The notes below the pieces were generated by a model. The model was not told the origin of the DNA. It did not search any database and saw only the letters and a program-made list of their open reading frames with translations. This document shows, piece by piece, positions 1 to 11,060 of a stretch of DNA of 64,000 bases (its first letter is position 1; each line of letters starts with the position of its first letter). The position numbers and the translations under genes were made by a program. Source of the stretch: Trichobilharzia regenti (Eukaryota; Platyhelminthes; Trematoda; Strigeidida; Schistosomatidae); contig OX235267.1 of the NCBI GenBank assembly GCA_944472135.2, positions 33,945,312 to 34,009,311 of the forward strand, in the 5' to 3' direction.

Positions 1-129
1 GAATTTCGTCCTTTAATCGTAGGTAGGTACCAGGATCGAAAATGTTCGGCAAATGAGAAAAAGAGATGAGGCGGCGTAGAATGTGAGTTTGATGGCTGAC
101 CGAAGTCTTTGAGCTAGCTGTTAACTGCA

Positions 130-505
130 TAATCTGGTCACCTTTGAATGGTAGGTAGGTTAATAAAGATAGCTTTCTTTGGTACAGAAGCTGTCATTTC
201 GAGATGTAGTCTTTCTTTACTGTGACAAGTGATAAAGTTTTCCGGATAACCATTAGCTAATAAAACTGAATGTATAGGTCAAAACTCATCCATCAATGTG
301 TCACTCATGCATATTTTTCGAGCCCTTGAGAACAAACATTTCACTAGGGAACGTTTATACTGGATAGGAACAAAACTGGTAAAATGAAAATATTGTCCAC
401 ACCATATCTGTTTACGAAAAATAGATCGCTTTTTTTTTAAAATTATTGTTAACCATGTTAGTTGTAAAGCGGTTGTAAAGAAACTTCGAAATGACGACAT
501 CATCT
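130..505 (-). mobile_element. Penelope-like element fragment (RT C-terminal part)
   Basis: Minus-strand translation gives SIFRK, then GQYFHFTSFVPIQYKRSLVK and RARKIC, followed after a stop by NGYPENFI and PKKAIFINLP. The same order (SIFRK..GQYMHFKSFVPIQYKKNLV..RARKIC..NGYPEKFI..PKKPVYISLPFKGD) occurs in the PLE at 58833-60420. This is therefore the region between the reverse transcriptase palm and the GIY-YIG domain of that family. It is short, interrupted and 5'-truncated, so it is a dead copy. No terminal repeats or target duplications were recognised. Confidence 0.75.
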
Positions 506-559
506 TGCGAAATTTGTCTTCTTAATGCCTTATTGAAATAAACATTATCGTTAATTAGA

Positions 560-897
560 TGAATAAAAAATATTCAAAACTTTAATAAATAAGAAGTATG
601 TGCAGTTTTATGAAGCAGAGACCAGTTATGCAAGAGAGTTAATATGCTAGAAAGATGATACATGCTATTGATAATTGACACAAGCATTAGGAAATCAATT
701 TGAGATAATCGAAACACGGGAGAGATATTTCACACATTTATAGTCGAGTTTGCCAATATTTTGCCTGGTTAGACTCCTTTCAGAGGGATGAATCAGTTCA
801 GACCCCCTGAAATTCAATACACTTTGATATGTTCACTGAGTAATCTATAGTTTTCAAGGACAGACTATCTTTAAGACCCAACTGTACACTGGAAGTA
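560..897. other. AT-rich stretch with no recognised gene
   Basis: No convincing reading frame, repeat boundary or RNA signature was seen here. It separates the PLE fragment from the SINE at 898. Confidence 0.5.
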
Positions 898-1110
898 CTG
901 GTGCGTCGGTGGCACAGTGGTTAGGACTCTAGCCGACCATGCACATGGTCCGGGGTTCGAGCCCACCCCGACGCACACGTGATATCTATGGTCGGCCTGC
1001 GAATTTTGGGCTACCGATATCCATGCTGAAAATTCCATACTTGTACCAAAAATACAGTGTGGAATCAAGCTGTAATCAAAAATAAAAAAATAAAATAAAT
1101 AAATAAATAG
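898..1110 (+). mobile_element. tRNA-derived SINE
   Basis: The head runs from 902 to about 975 and looks like a tRNA. The 7-bp ends GCGTCGG and CCGACGC pair, there is an A-box-like TGGCACAGTGG, and the B box is GGTTCGAGCC. The D arm does not fold properly, so this is not a working tRNA gene. An unrelated body follows and ends in an A-rich tail with (AAAT)n at 1081-1110. The same head occurs at 14341 and, on the minus strand, at 28325-28545. Pol III transcription from the internal A and B boxes is inferred. Confidence 0.75.
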
Positions 1111-1114
1111 CCCT

Positions 1115-2345
1115 AATCTGCCAGACAGTTACGGAATGACGAGTCATAGACTTCACTGTCTTAATAGACATCTTTCTAAAGATCGCAATCTACTGAATAG
1201 ATATAAAGGAGTCATGACAAAGCATTTTTGGAAGGACACATTGTAGAATCGGTTGGAATGCAGTAGTATACACCTCATCAACAGGTTAGAAATCCGAAAA
1301 AACTTGAAAAGTTTCGAGTAGTTTTTGACTGTACATGTGGTTTCAGTGGTAGATCATTGAGCTGTCGATTATAACAGGTACTGAGTGCTTTCAGTAGTTT
1401 AGTTTGGATGGTTTTACGCTTTTGAGTTGGTGTTATAAAGCTTGTTACTGAAATAGGAGAAAGTTTTTATAAGTGACGATTCCGAAACAACCTAGAGGAG
1501 CATTTCGTCTATTATGGTGGAGGGATTGTGACATAACCCAAAGGACATCTGAGTAATGAATTAATTAATCATTCACTGGGTGGCATCTCATCTCCTTGAT
1601 ATACAAAATTATGCCTCAAAAAGCACTGTTGAGACCTTTGGTAGTAAAAGATCACGTATAGTTGTTTCTATGTGTATAACTACTTAACACCAATGGATAA
1701 CCTTGAAAAGGCTTTTTTCTTATTTGGGCGGATGAGGTTTATCCTTGCAACAGACGACATGGTTCCGCAACTCCATGCAAGTAGTGGAGTTTATACCACC
1801 AGAATAAACTGCTACAACAGTCAGAGGAATAGATTTTGAGAAACATCCTATCGAACGCACGTTAGGTTTCTCATAGAACACAAAGGAAGACTCTTTTGTG
1901 TATGGAATTCAAACACCTGATAAGCCCGTAATTAGCCGTAGAATTTTACGGATGGCAGCCTCAATGTTTGAACCTTTAGGCTTCTTGGCACCTATAGCTT
2001 TACTCATTAAGAAAATACTACAAAGGTTATGCAAATTGGGCTTGGACCCAAGCATGAAACAAACGTTTGCATTCAATTCTGAACAGTTTTAAAATGGTTA
2101 CGAACGCATCCTCCCAGTGTTGTTTACGGCCCTTGTATATGAAGCAGTCAACTAAAGAGTTGCGCATCTTTTGCGATGCCTCTGAATGTGGATATGGAGC
2201 AGTTGCTTATATTCAAAATTCAGGAAAATATAGAAATGCCCGTTTTCATCTTATTATGAAGTTCAAACCATTCTACGGCTTGAACTGATTGCAGCTGTCT
2301 TGGCGGTCTTAGGTTTTCTGCTGCATTCAGAAATGGACGTAAGTT
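1115..2345 (+). mobile_element. BEL/Pao retrotransposon pol relic
   Basis: Fragments in shifting frames line up with BEL/Pao polyprotein in the right order. They include LSKDRNLLNRYKGVM near 1165, an RT-like KSFE..FLTV (compare KLRVVFDC) near 1310, and an RGAFR..LWWRD segment near 1500. PMDNLEKAFFLF follows near 1690, then MFEPLGFLAPIALLIKKILQ (about 1966-2025) and FCDASECGYGAVAYIQ (about 2170-2215). The last two are the conserved Pao segment and an RNase-H-like strand with its Asp. Stops and frameshifts are frequent, so the copy is old and dead. It is a different region from the gag-bearing BEL element at 35738-39476. Confidence 0.75.
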
Positions 2346-2495
2346 TTTTCAGAAGTGACATTTTGGTTATTATACAAATTTTTGTATTTCGCAATGAATG
2401 AGAAGCAAAACGATATTTTTTAAAATATATATATATATGCTGAGATTTTGTAAATTCTGATTTAATAATACTTTGATAAAACTATTAACAGCAGC

Positions 2496-2539
<44 letters not shown>

Positions 2540-2676
2540 ACAACTTAATCATCGTTCCTCAGTATGGGGTCATTTTTCGTTGTCAAGTTGGCCAATTGGT
2601 AAAGATAACAAAACCAGGTGAAGATTGTTGGATTTGATAAGTGTGTAAAATTATAAAAGCAGCGTGTGTTTACATA
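2346..2676. repeat. AT-rich spacer with two (TA)n microsatellites
   Basis: Dinucleotide TA runs lie at about 2424-2439 and, longer, at about 2497-2536. A TATAAAAG motif at 2652-2659 lies just upstream of the candidate signal-peptide exon. Nothing else was recognised. Confidence 0.7.
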
Positions 2677-2742
2677 ATGAAATTGCTTATCACATTGGTG
2701 TTGATTTTGTCACTTCATGCTGGAGGAGGGTGTTGTAACCAG
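2677..2742 (+). CDS. Candidate first exon encoding a signal peptide
   Basis: An ATG at 2677 opens a 22-codon frame beginning MKLLITLVLILSLHAGGG. It has a charged start, a hydrophobic core of about 11 residues and small residues near a likely cleavage site. It ends exactly before a consensus-like splice donor (CAG|gttaaa) at 2743. A TATAAAAG lies only 18 nt upstream of the ATG, which is close for a standard TATA box. Schistosome micro-exon genes start with such exons, and the exon at 11503 is also exactly 66 nt. No downstream exons were identified, so the gene is a hypothesis. Confidence 0.3.
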
Positions 2743-2889
2743 GTTAAATTCCGTTTTGGTACATCATTCCTATTCATCAGACAATTTGGATTCCATTTGA
2801 TATGAAGGGTTTCTGATAATGTGGGACATTCTTTGTGATTCGTGAAACTTTTCTGGATTATTTAAATATAGTAAAAATTACATTTTTGA

Positions 2890-3720
2890 CCTGATTCTAT
2901 AGCGTGTAAACCTATGGCTGGCGATTTCTCAAGCTTATCTAGTTCAACTAGAATTCTTTGTGGTCGAACAGATGCTCTACGATGTTCATTTCTTCTGATT
3001 TTGACTTCTGGCCACATCGCATCCCATTCCGAGCATTTTATTTTGTAGGCATAATTAGATTGAGAATCCTTCGAAATTCAGTCTTTTGCGTGGAAAAGGT
3101 TGCTTTGTAGTGTGTCTGATGTTTTTAAGAAAACACTGATGTGCTTAGTGAGTACTCTTTTGATATCGTCGGACGTTTCTGATCTATAAGGAATGACAAA
3201 AAATTGAGGCCCATGTCTTCAAAATACCTTTTTGACCATATTTAATATCAGTATAGATCTAAATAATGAAGTTCTTTGGGTTTATTTTCCTTGAGAATTT
3301 CAGTAATGTTTGATATTTCTTCTTCTTTTTCCTTCTCACCTGATTTCAAAGAGTGTGCTCGTCTAAGCAGACTTGAAACAAGTGATACCTTTCCGCTGAT
3401 GGGGTGTGATGATTTGAAGTCTAAATATTAATTGAAATGGATTTTATTCCTGAATATGGATATACTAAAATGTCCTTTTTCCCTCCTCTTAACTAGAAAG
3501 TCAACAAAGGGCGGTTCACCAAAGTCTGGTTCTGTTTCAGACGTAAACTGGATGTCATTATTTTCAGTGGAAAGGAGACCTAGATCGTGGAGATTGTTAT
3601 TTTAGAATTTAAGAGAAAGTGGAATGAAATAAATATTCCTCACTTCAGGGCAGACTTCACCACGAACCAATAATTGTCAAATAGCTGTTGAAAATTGGCA
3701 GATAGTGGATAGTCGTTTCT
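2890..3720 (-). mobile_element. Degenerate Penelope-like element fragment
   Basis: Read on the minus strand, 3600-3300 gives FTSETEPDFGEPPFVDFLVK, then YLDFKSSHPISGKVSLV and RRAHSLKSG. These correspond to the PLE segment following the RT catalytic motif (in the intact element at 19-24 kb: LPMLDCNVKR..YLDFRSSHPMSVKIGLVK). Frameshifts and stops interrupt it. It is neither of the two young families in this window and is probably an older PLE lineage. Confidence 0.6.
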
Positions 3721-3729
3721 TCCTAGTTT

Positions 3730-4555
3730 GGCACACACACACTTCCTAACCAGGCATCAAAACCAAGAACTTCAAATCACATAAACAGCAAGTTACCATT
3801 CAGCTTTCCGGTGTGTAACGCTAAACTGTTACAAACTAGGCTGAAATAGCCGTTCAATTTTCAATGGCTTTGTAAATTATATTGATTCATGGTGAGGTTT
3901 ACCTAGATAGAAGTCAACCAAATCCCTACATACCCTTCTCTCCGTATAGGCTATAAGTTTGATAGATTCGTTTCCTTGTATTGTAAAAAAATCCATGGTT
4001 TATAGTGAAAAAATATTCCGGAAATGCTTAGTGACAAGAAACATAATTATTTGTGTTTCAAGTTTTAGAGCCTTCAGATTAGTATAGAGTCATATATTAA
4101 ATAAACAATGAGGCAATGTTTAGTTTTCCCTCCTTATTTTCAAGTTTTTATTTTCCTTGTTTTAATGCATAACAGGATCTATTGTTGTTGCTGTTGTTAG
4201 TTTACAAATTATAATTAATGATGGTCATAGAAACAAAGAGATCCTGTTGTTTTGATAAGGAAAAGGAAGTGGTTTGAAATTATTGCCTTTGGTAACAAGT
4301 ACATATTAGGCTAATGAAGGATTTTACTGTTGTTAGTTGTATGGATAATTTTTCTCCACGTTAGTGTACTTAATCACTAGGAGTACATACTACTGATTCC
4401 TATGAGTAGTTGGGAATGACTGAAATCAAACAGTAGGGCTTGATAGCCAGGTCAAATTGAACTAAACACCATGTAGTTAGTTGTGTTGATCGTTTTTGAC
4501 TCTGAGTTGACCATCGGTGTGTCCCGTCTAAACCACCTGAATTATGATCAGTAAT
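3730..4555. other. No recognised gene
   Basis: An AT-rich stretch between two PLE relics. No open frame with a recognisable motif and no repeat boundary were seen. Confidence 0.45.
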
Positions 4556-4559
4556 TTGA

Positions 4560-5560
4560 GTGAAGTGTTAATGGATAAAATCGGTCATAAAGTAGTAAAA
4601 CTGCTGAAAGGGAGAAAGCTTTTCTCAGTGACCTGGATAAGCTGTTCCTTAGAATTTCAGCTACGTTGGTATCACCTTTAAATACTATATTAGCAAACAG
4701 GAATTTCTCCACCACCTCTTAAATTTTTACAGGTTTCTGCCTTACCTATGTATCTTTTTCAATGAAGCTTGTAGAATATCAAGAATAAGAAGGATATACA
4801 CCGGTGATACAGTCGATTATAAACCGGAGATATTTAGAAAAATCCTCGTTGAAAACAAATTTCCTACAAGATTCAACGAGAATTAACATAAGAGTAAAGC
4901 AGAAGTCTAAAAAAATCCAAACGATTCCGAAAAAACTACTGTTTTTAAAATTCTGAATCCAAAAGTGAGATTCTGAAGAACCGCCTGTCTAGATCGCTGA
5001 GAAAAGCATTCTTTTCTGTTGAGCTGCGGTTCTTTTGCTACAGTCTACAAAGAGCCACTGGATGTATAAAGGAAAAACTGTCACTTTGAGCTACTTTATC
5101 GTATATTTGTAAATTGACTCGTTCATGTGGAGCTAGTTGTTTTGGCCGCATACTGCGTACACTTTCCAAACTCATCTCTGAACATTATCCGCCATGGTTT
5201 TCATGAGGATAATTGCCAGCTCAGCTCTCAAGCGCCTGTCAGACTCACTATGCAGAGCTCCATCAGAGTCGTATTTTCAAATTATCTATAAAGTGAGTTA
5301 GATTTCAATATTTGAGTACGGATGTGCTAGAGATTCGACAAGGTAATCCCCAAACTCTGGAGTATCAGTGATTAGGTTTTCTAATTTCACTTAGCTGACA
5401 ATAAAATATAGATTTCATCCAATGTCACTGATGAGTGATCTTCCAGTCTTCACTTGGCTTATTTCATGGAGATTCATAACGCAGACGGGCACTAAAGAGC
5501 TCTAAATGGCGTTTGCCGTTTATCACACATATACTTAAATGGAAATACAGTTTGTTGAAT
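4560..5560 (+). mobile_element. Very degenerate PLE relic with GIY-YIG trace
   Basis: Around 5095-5200 the plus strand reads YICKLTRSCGASCFGRILRT followed by LISEHYPPWF. This resembles the PLE endonuclease segment (a CGxxYIGRTxRxLxxRxxEHxPxWL-like stretch, seen better at 59448-59663). Many stops and frameshifts are present. The upstream limit is uncertain because the sequence has decayed past confident reading. Confidence 0.45.
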
Positions 5561-6074
5561 TTCTACTCAGTAGCTTAATATAAATATAATGGGCTCTATT
5601 TCACTATGAGTTGTTAGTGTGCATAACTAAACAATCCCAAACCAGAACATAACAACAGTTTATAGTCGAAATACTGTCGACTTCCTTTATCAGATTTTCA
5701 CTGTATTAGCTTATATACCTATAAAGTTTAATGAAGTTACCAATTTAGTAGTATGTATTATTTCTATGTAATTAGAAATAAATACCAGTGTGATGCTTAG
5801 ATTGATGTCGAACACAGTTAATTGACACAAACTCTGAAGACACTTGTATAGGACCTACTGAATAAGAAAGTAAAGATATTCTTAGAAAGAATAACTTATT
5901 TGACAGTTTACAATCAATACTTACGAATAGTTGACTATATTTCTAATTTATACTCTCGAATAGTCGATGGGGAACAGACTCTGTTCGTATCCTTGAATTG
6001 CCCTATCACGTGGCCAGGCTTTCATAGACTCCTTACAAAAACGAAAGGGTGAAGGTAAATATACCGTCCTCATC
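5561..6074. other. No recognised gene
   Basis: AT-rich sequence without a convincing frame or motif, between a PLE relic and a LINE 3' end. Confidence 0.45.
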
Positions 6075-6635
6075 ACCGTTTCAACTACAGGTAGATGGTA
6101 TGGATGAGGATATCAAAACCGAAAGGCAAGACCGACCTGCGTCAGTCTGAAATCAGTTTGGAAATCTACTCTACTCAGTCTGGTGAAAGAAATCCGGATT
6201 TTCAACACAGATGTGAAGTCAGTCAGTTCTTTCAAGTTACAGAAAACTATTCTAACAGACTGTATACCTTTAGCGAAAACTGTCTTTGCTAGCTCGACAC
6301 TGAAGATCAAATGGCCTGAAAGAATTGGCAACAAGAAACTCTGGGAATGAACCAACCAAGAAGCTATTGATTGAAAAATGGGACGAAGAAGATGGATGGG
6401 GTACACTCTGAAGAGACGACTGACTGAGTGATATCGTGCTCCAGGCCATGGAGCGGAACACGAATGGAAAACAAAGAGTTGGGATGATATGAATGATATC
6501 ATATGTGGAGGAGATGAGGGCGTGTGGGCAGACAGACCAAGAGGGCTGCACAGAACAGGATGAAATAGAGATATACTGGTGGAACCCTACTCTTACCACT
6601 CGGAAACCAAGAGAATAATAATAATAATAACAGGT
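6075..6635 (+). mobile_element. 5'-truncated RTE-type LINE, 3' end
   Basis: It begins near the coding block that reads VSTTGGxDEDIK in better copies (compare 62219-62617 and 7167-7765) and runs through the C-terminal tail to an (AAT)n tail at about 6612-6632. The frame is broken in several places. All four copies of this family here are 5'-truncated, as expected of LINE reverse transcription that stops early. Confidence 0.7.
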
Positions 6636-6889
6636 GAACATGAAGGGTTCACCCAAGGAAGGTGGACAACTTTAATTCCGAATCAGTAGATCGCATAACC
6701 TCCAAAATTTGATAAGAACAAATAGTATGTAAACTTGCTTTGGTCTCCAACAACCATGAAAATGTTATCTTCTGAGACAAACGTTTTGACGTGATTGTGT
6801 TCCGTGAGTTGAGTAATTTAACTGAGAAGCTTTCATTGCCCTTCCATTTTTCTTGAAGATAGCTAAATAAATAATTCGCTTCCATTCTC

Positions 6890-7160
6890 CTCAGCACTAG
6901 AATGCCTCAGTACGTTTTGGCTCTTTTGAATTATGTTCATATGTAGTTTCCATTGTGTGTTGTCAGCGTACTGGTGTTGTAGTTAAGTACTTGTTCTGTG
7001 TAGGTTGACTTCCTGCATACATGTGTTATGCTTGCCTGCTCAGCGATGATATCTAAGGAAGGAATTTTATTGCCTGATTGTTTTTCTCTTGTGAATTTAA
7101 TGTCTTCAAACACTCTCAGGACATTTGATGATACACAGCTTATTTGAACAAAAGATATCC
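6890..7160 (-). mobile_element. Weak PLE fragment
   Basis: The minus strand reads KIPSLDIIAEQ followed by VCRKSTYTEQVLNYNTSTL and then FKRAKTY. This resembles the PLE stretch LDVLLTK..SIFRK..GQYMHFKS..RARK seen at 60164-59907. It is interrupted by stops. The adjoining open stretch at 6649-6897 (minus) may belong to the same relic but has no diagnostic motif. Confidence 0.4.
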
Positions 7161-7164
7161 ACTT

Positions 7165-7765
7165 TCAACTACAGGCGAACTGACGAGGATATCAAAGCCA
7201 GAATCGGAAAAGCAACACACGTTTTCATTACTCTCAAGTCTGTGTGGAGGTCAACATCACTCAGCATCAAAATAAGATCCGGATTTGTAACTCCAATGTG
7301 AAGTCAGTGCTACTCAATACGGATCAGAGACTTGGCGAGTCATAAAGACCATCTCCAACAAACTACAGACCTTCATTAACAGTTGTCTTCGCTCAGTACT
7401 CAAGATCAGATGGCCGGACGGAAAAGATCAGCAATAGGGATCTCTGGCAATGAGCGAACCAACCAGGAACCGATTGTGAAACAAATAGGCAGGAAGAAAT
7501 GGAGATGGATTGGCCATACTCTGAGACAACAAACCATCAAGTGACATCACTAGACAAGCCATTGCTCGAGTGGAACCCGAAAGAGAAGCGGCGAGTTGGT
7601 CGTCAATGCAAGGGTGACTTGGAGGAGGTCATGTGATGAGGAGATGAAAGCATGTTGGCAGACCTGGAGCGGAGTGAAAAAGTTTGCAGAAAACAGAAGG
7701 CAATGGAGACGCGCAGCTGAAGCCCTATGTTCCACTAGGAATTAAAGGATAAAATAATAATAATA
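7165..7765 (+). mobile_element. 5'-truncated RTE-type LINE, 3' end
   Basis: A second copy of the LINE family at 6075 and 61986. It contains the GTDEDIKARIGKA-like block near 7180 and the WRWIGHTLR-like block near 7505. The terminal segment reads TGAAGCCCTATGTTCCACTA at about 7722-7741 and is followed by (AAT)n. The reading frame is disrupted. The same terminal segment ends the SINEs at 13648 and 14341. Confidence 0.75.
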
Positions 7766-8300
7766 ATATCCACTTTGTGAAACTGTGAAACATATTTTGC
7801 AAAGTTGAAGATGAAGTTTACTTTACATTGAATACTTTAATTACGTCTTTATTAGAAAAATGAGTATCCTGCACTACCCATATTGAAATAACGTTAGATA
7901 GTCAAGACTGTTTGTTTTCTTTAGGGATGAAATTTATTAAGCAAACTGGTGTTTTCCTTCAGGATGTTTAATTCTTCAGAGGTATTTATATATTAAATTC
8001 AAATTTGAAGTTTTCATATTAATTTGTAATTTACACAATTCGAGATGAAATTTCAACACAACATTTTCTCCAAAACTAAAATTATTCCGATCACAATATT
8101 CGATCTACTTGACATCATAATTAGCAATCAAGAAACCAAGCTTAAGTATAAACTCTAAACTGTAATAAACACGAAGATCGGATACAGAATATAGTGAGGT
8201 GGATAAGTTGTAGTATTATTCTAGGAATATTTCAGGTCAAAGGTTAAATTAGTAAGATTACATAATAAATAATAATAATACATAGATAATAAATTTGATA
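7766..8300. other. AT-rich spacer, no recognised gene
   Basis: Nothing identifiable was seen apart from a short (AAT)n run near 8264-8282. Confidence 0.45.
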
Positions 8301-10630
8301 GATCAGACGAATGTTCCGGTGCCAAACTCAAATGACAGTGCAGAACATTTCAAATCAACTATTTTGAGTTGCCACCTCGATTGCATCAACAAAAAACCCA
8401 GTCTTCGTAATATACTCTCAAGAGAACATCAAAAGCAACTCTGAGAATTGAAATCAAATGAAAACATGATAATAACTCAACAAGACCAAGGTTCTGGAAT
8501 TGTTCTGCTCAACAAGTCAGACTATTTGAAGAAACTGTCGCTAATTGTATCTGATGACAACAAATTTCAAAAACAGACGATTCAAAAAGATCCAGCTGAA
8601 TAGACGGACCTCCAGCTAACCGAATTATTGAAAAAATAGAAAGATGAATCAATTATTGATACAGAACTATATGAATAACTTCGCCCATCTGGTTCTACAT
8701 CGTCACGAATGTACAAACTACCCAAAGTGCACACAAAGGACGTCCCACTGCGCCCAATACTAGATAAGATTTATTCTCCATATCTCCTAATAGCGAATTG
8801 GTTGGTAGAAATTCTTGGACCGGTGAAAGGAAAGCTGTCAAGATACAACCTCTGCAACACATTCGATTTCGTTGAATCAATTAAAAATGTCAACCTCGCA
8901 GATAAAATCGTGGTCTCTCTAGACTTCCTCTCTCTCTTCACCAATGTTCCACTGACAGAAACTACATGTTTTCTGTGTGACTTCATCCAGACGTCGGCAT
9001 ACCGATCCATTATGTAAAGGAACTGTTATTACGTTGTACCTTCAACGTCGATTTCAGATTCAACGATGAAACCACGGGCAAACAGATAGCGTAGCAGTGG
9101 GCTGTCCACTGGGACCCCTCTTGGCCGACTGTTTTATGACCAACCTCTAAAACAACTTTTTGTCATCGATTACCATTGACCTTCATCTTTACAACAGATA
9201 CATTGATGATACTCTCATCATTTGTGATGAGAACCTGGACTTTGAAAATCTTCGACAATGCCCACCAAAACATCAACTTTACTCTTGAAGCTGAATCCGA
9301 AGGAATGTTCCACTTCCTCAACGTCTGAAAAGAGACGCCGACAACTCTCTGAAAAGGTCCGAATACAAAAAATCAACACCGAATTGACGATTCATAAATT
9401 TTTAAAGCTTCGTATACTTTAGCAGAAAGAGGAACCTTATATACGCTCCTTACTTGAGGATTTGGAAGACATGCAGCAAGGAAGCGATTGACGAGGAACT
9501 GCATTATCTCTGAGGAACCTTGATGGAAAACATTTTTTCGCCTAGGTTCATAGACAAGAATCTCAAATCAAAGAAGACTTCTGAACAATTCCAATCCATC
9601 CCGAAGAAGATACTTCTGCTCAATCAAGAATTCAAAGGTGATACTGAAGCAGAAATCCTTCAGAAACGCCTCTGCAAATCTCTGGGGAAAACATACTTCG
9701 CCACAAGCTTACGACTGAAATTTTCCTCCAAGAAACTGTTCAGCCAGAAAGACAAGCTGTCGTATTGGGCCACTTCAACGTGCATATACCTGTTTACTTG
9801 CTTGTGCGGAGTACATCGGCCGTATCATGCGCCAACTTGCAAAACGTGATCGTTAACACTATCCAGCCTGGTTAGTAAAAGCAGAACGTAAATGTGTATA
9901 TTATTCAGTGACAGGACATCTGGTCAACTCAGAACATTCAGTGCCTTTCGAAAAATCCTTCAGAATCACTTACAAGATTCGATCAAACGTATCAAAGGGA
10001 GTAAAATTAAGACATCTGGGCATAGCCATAGCATTAGAAACCCAAAAGCTCAAACCTACGCTATATATTCAAAAGAAATACACCCAACCCTTATCCCTGC
10101 CATTACCATCATAAACAGATAACTCTTAATAGTGACTAACCCATTACCTTTCTTATGCAAACTTCATGTTTATTTAGTTATTCTTAAGTTCTTCTTAACC
10201 CCTATTTTTACTAACATATTTTCATATCCTAAATATTTTTTCATTTTACTATTTCTACATATTTAAGCCCTATGTGCACAATCACTTATTCGTCATATTA
10301 GTTATGATCCAACTAGATTTTTTATCCAGCCATCCTGTCTATTTTTGTTATTTCTACATTTCTAACCCCTAATTGCACAATATGTCAATCTTCTCAGTAA
10401 TTAGGAAGCTATTTTGTTTGAGTTTTATCCATCCCCCGTGTTTATTATGGCACTTTAATTCCTAATTGTAATTTTACTGATCTGACCCTTGGCTAGAAAT
10501 TATTCTGGAACTTTCCCATCCATTTATTATAAATACACGAATGTACAGCCTAGTTGATGAGTTCGTCGAAAAGAAAATTTTCTTCGCTGCAGCCGTCTCT
10601 TCATTACTCCCTATTATCAAACATATAACT
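8301..10630 (+). mobile_element. Degenerate Penelope-like element (RT and C-terminal region)
   Basis: The plus strand encodes GSGIVLLNKSDYLKKL near 8490 and SSRMYKLPKVHTKDVPLRPI near 8703-8760. SLDFLSLFTNVPLTET follows at about 8926-8970 (RT motif A with Asp). Downstream, about 9190-9230, a YIDDTLIIC-like RT motif C can be read in another frame, and the region to 10122 covers the linker and a decayed GIY-YIG stretch (CLCGVHRPY near 9810). Several stops and frameshifts make it non-functional. The sequence from 10125 to 10630 is non-coding and is probably the element's 3' part, but its end is not defined. It resembles the family at 58833 more than the young family at 19-24 kb. Confidence 0.7.
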
Positions 10631-10640
10631 ATACACTACT

Positions 10641-10993
10641 GATTGACTGAGATGGATAGTTGCACGCCGCTTACATCAAACAATAATGCTTGCTAGAGAG
10701 ACAGACAGAAGTAATCTAAACACCGGAAGGCCCTTTCGCTCGTGTAGGGTCAAGGTCATCATCGACCCCAAACCCGGTTTTAACTCACCTTAGAGAATAG
10801 TTTCAGTTCAAACCACTCTAATTTGACTAACAGTCATACCAGTTCGCCCGGGTAGCTGGCAAGAAGTCGAGTGGTTTGAGCTGATTTGGCTGTGATCAGC
10901 TGATGATGAGTTTGGCCTAAAACTGGCAGAACGACCATACGCTGTTTAGACCACTCAGAGTTAATGGTATTCAGCTACTCATCTCAGTCAATC
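10641..10993. repeat. Short element bounded by 14-bp inverted repeats
   Basis: GATTGACTGAGATG at 10641-10654 is matched by its exact reverse complement at 10980-10993. The 325 bp between them contain no coding motif. The structure resembles a small MITE, but no flanking duplication is evident, so a chance or degenerate pair is possible. Confidence 0.35.
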
Positions 10994-11060
10994 ATTAGTA
11001 TGTAATTTTATAACATTGTTCTCATTCATCAAAGGATATTTTTAAAGTACAACGACTCAC

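Noticed and set aside
902..975. A tRNA gene
   Set aside because: The acceptor and B box look right, but the D arm does not pair, and near-identical heads elsewhere are attached to SINE bodies with A-rich tails.
2424..2536. A CRISPR-like or satellite array
   Set aside because: These are plain TA dinucleotide runs without spacers. No CRISPR array was seen anywhere in the window.
6113..6656. Minus-strand proteins of about 130 residues
   Set aside because: They are antisense shadows of the RTE-type LINE 3' end.
10555..10590. A hammerhead ribozyme at TTGATGAGTTCGTCGAAAAG
   Set aside because: TTGATGAG and GAAA are present, but no stem II of adequate length can form between them and no stem I partner was found.
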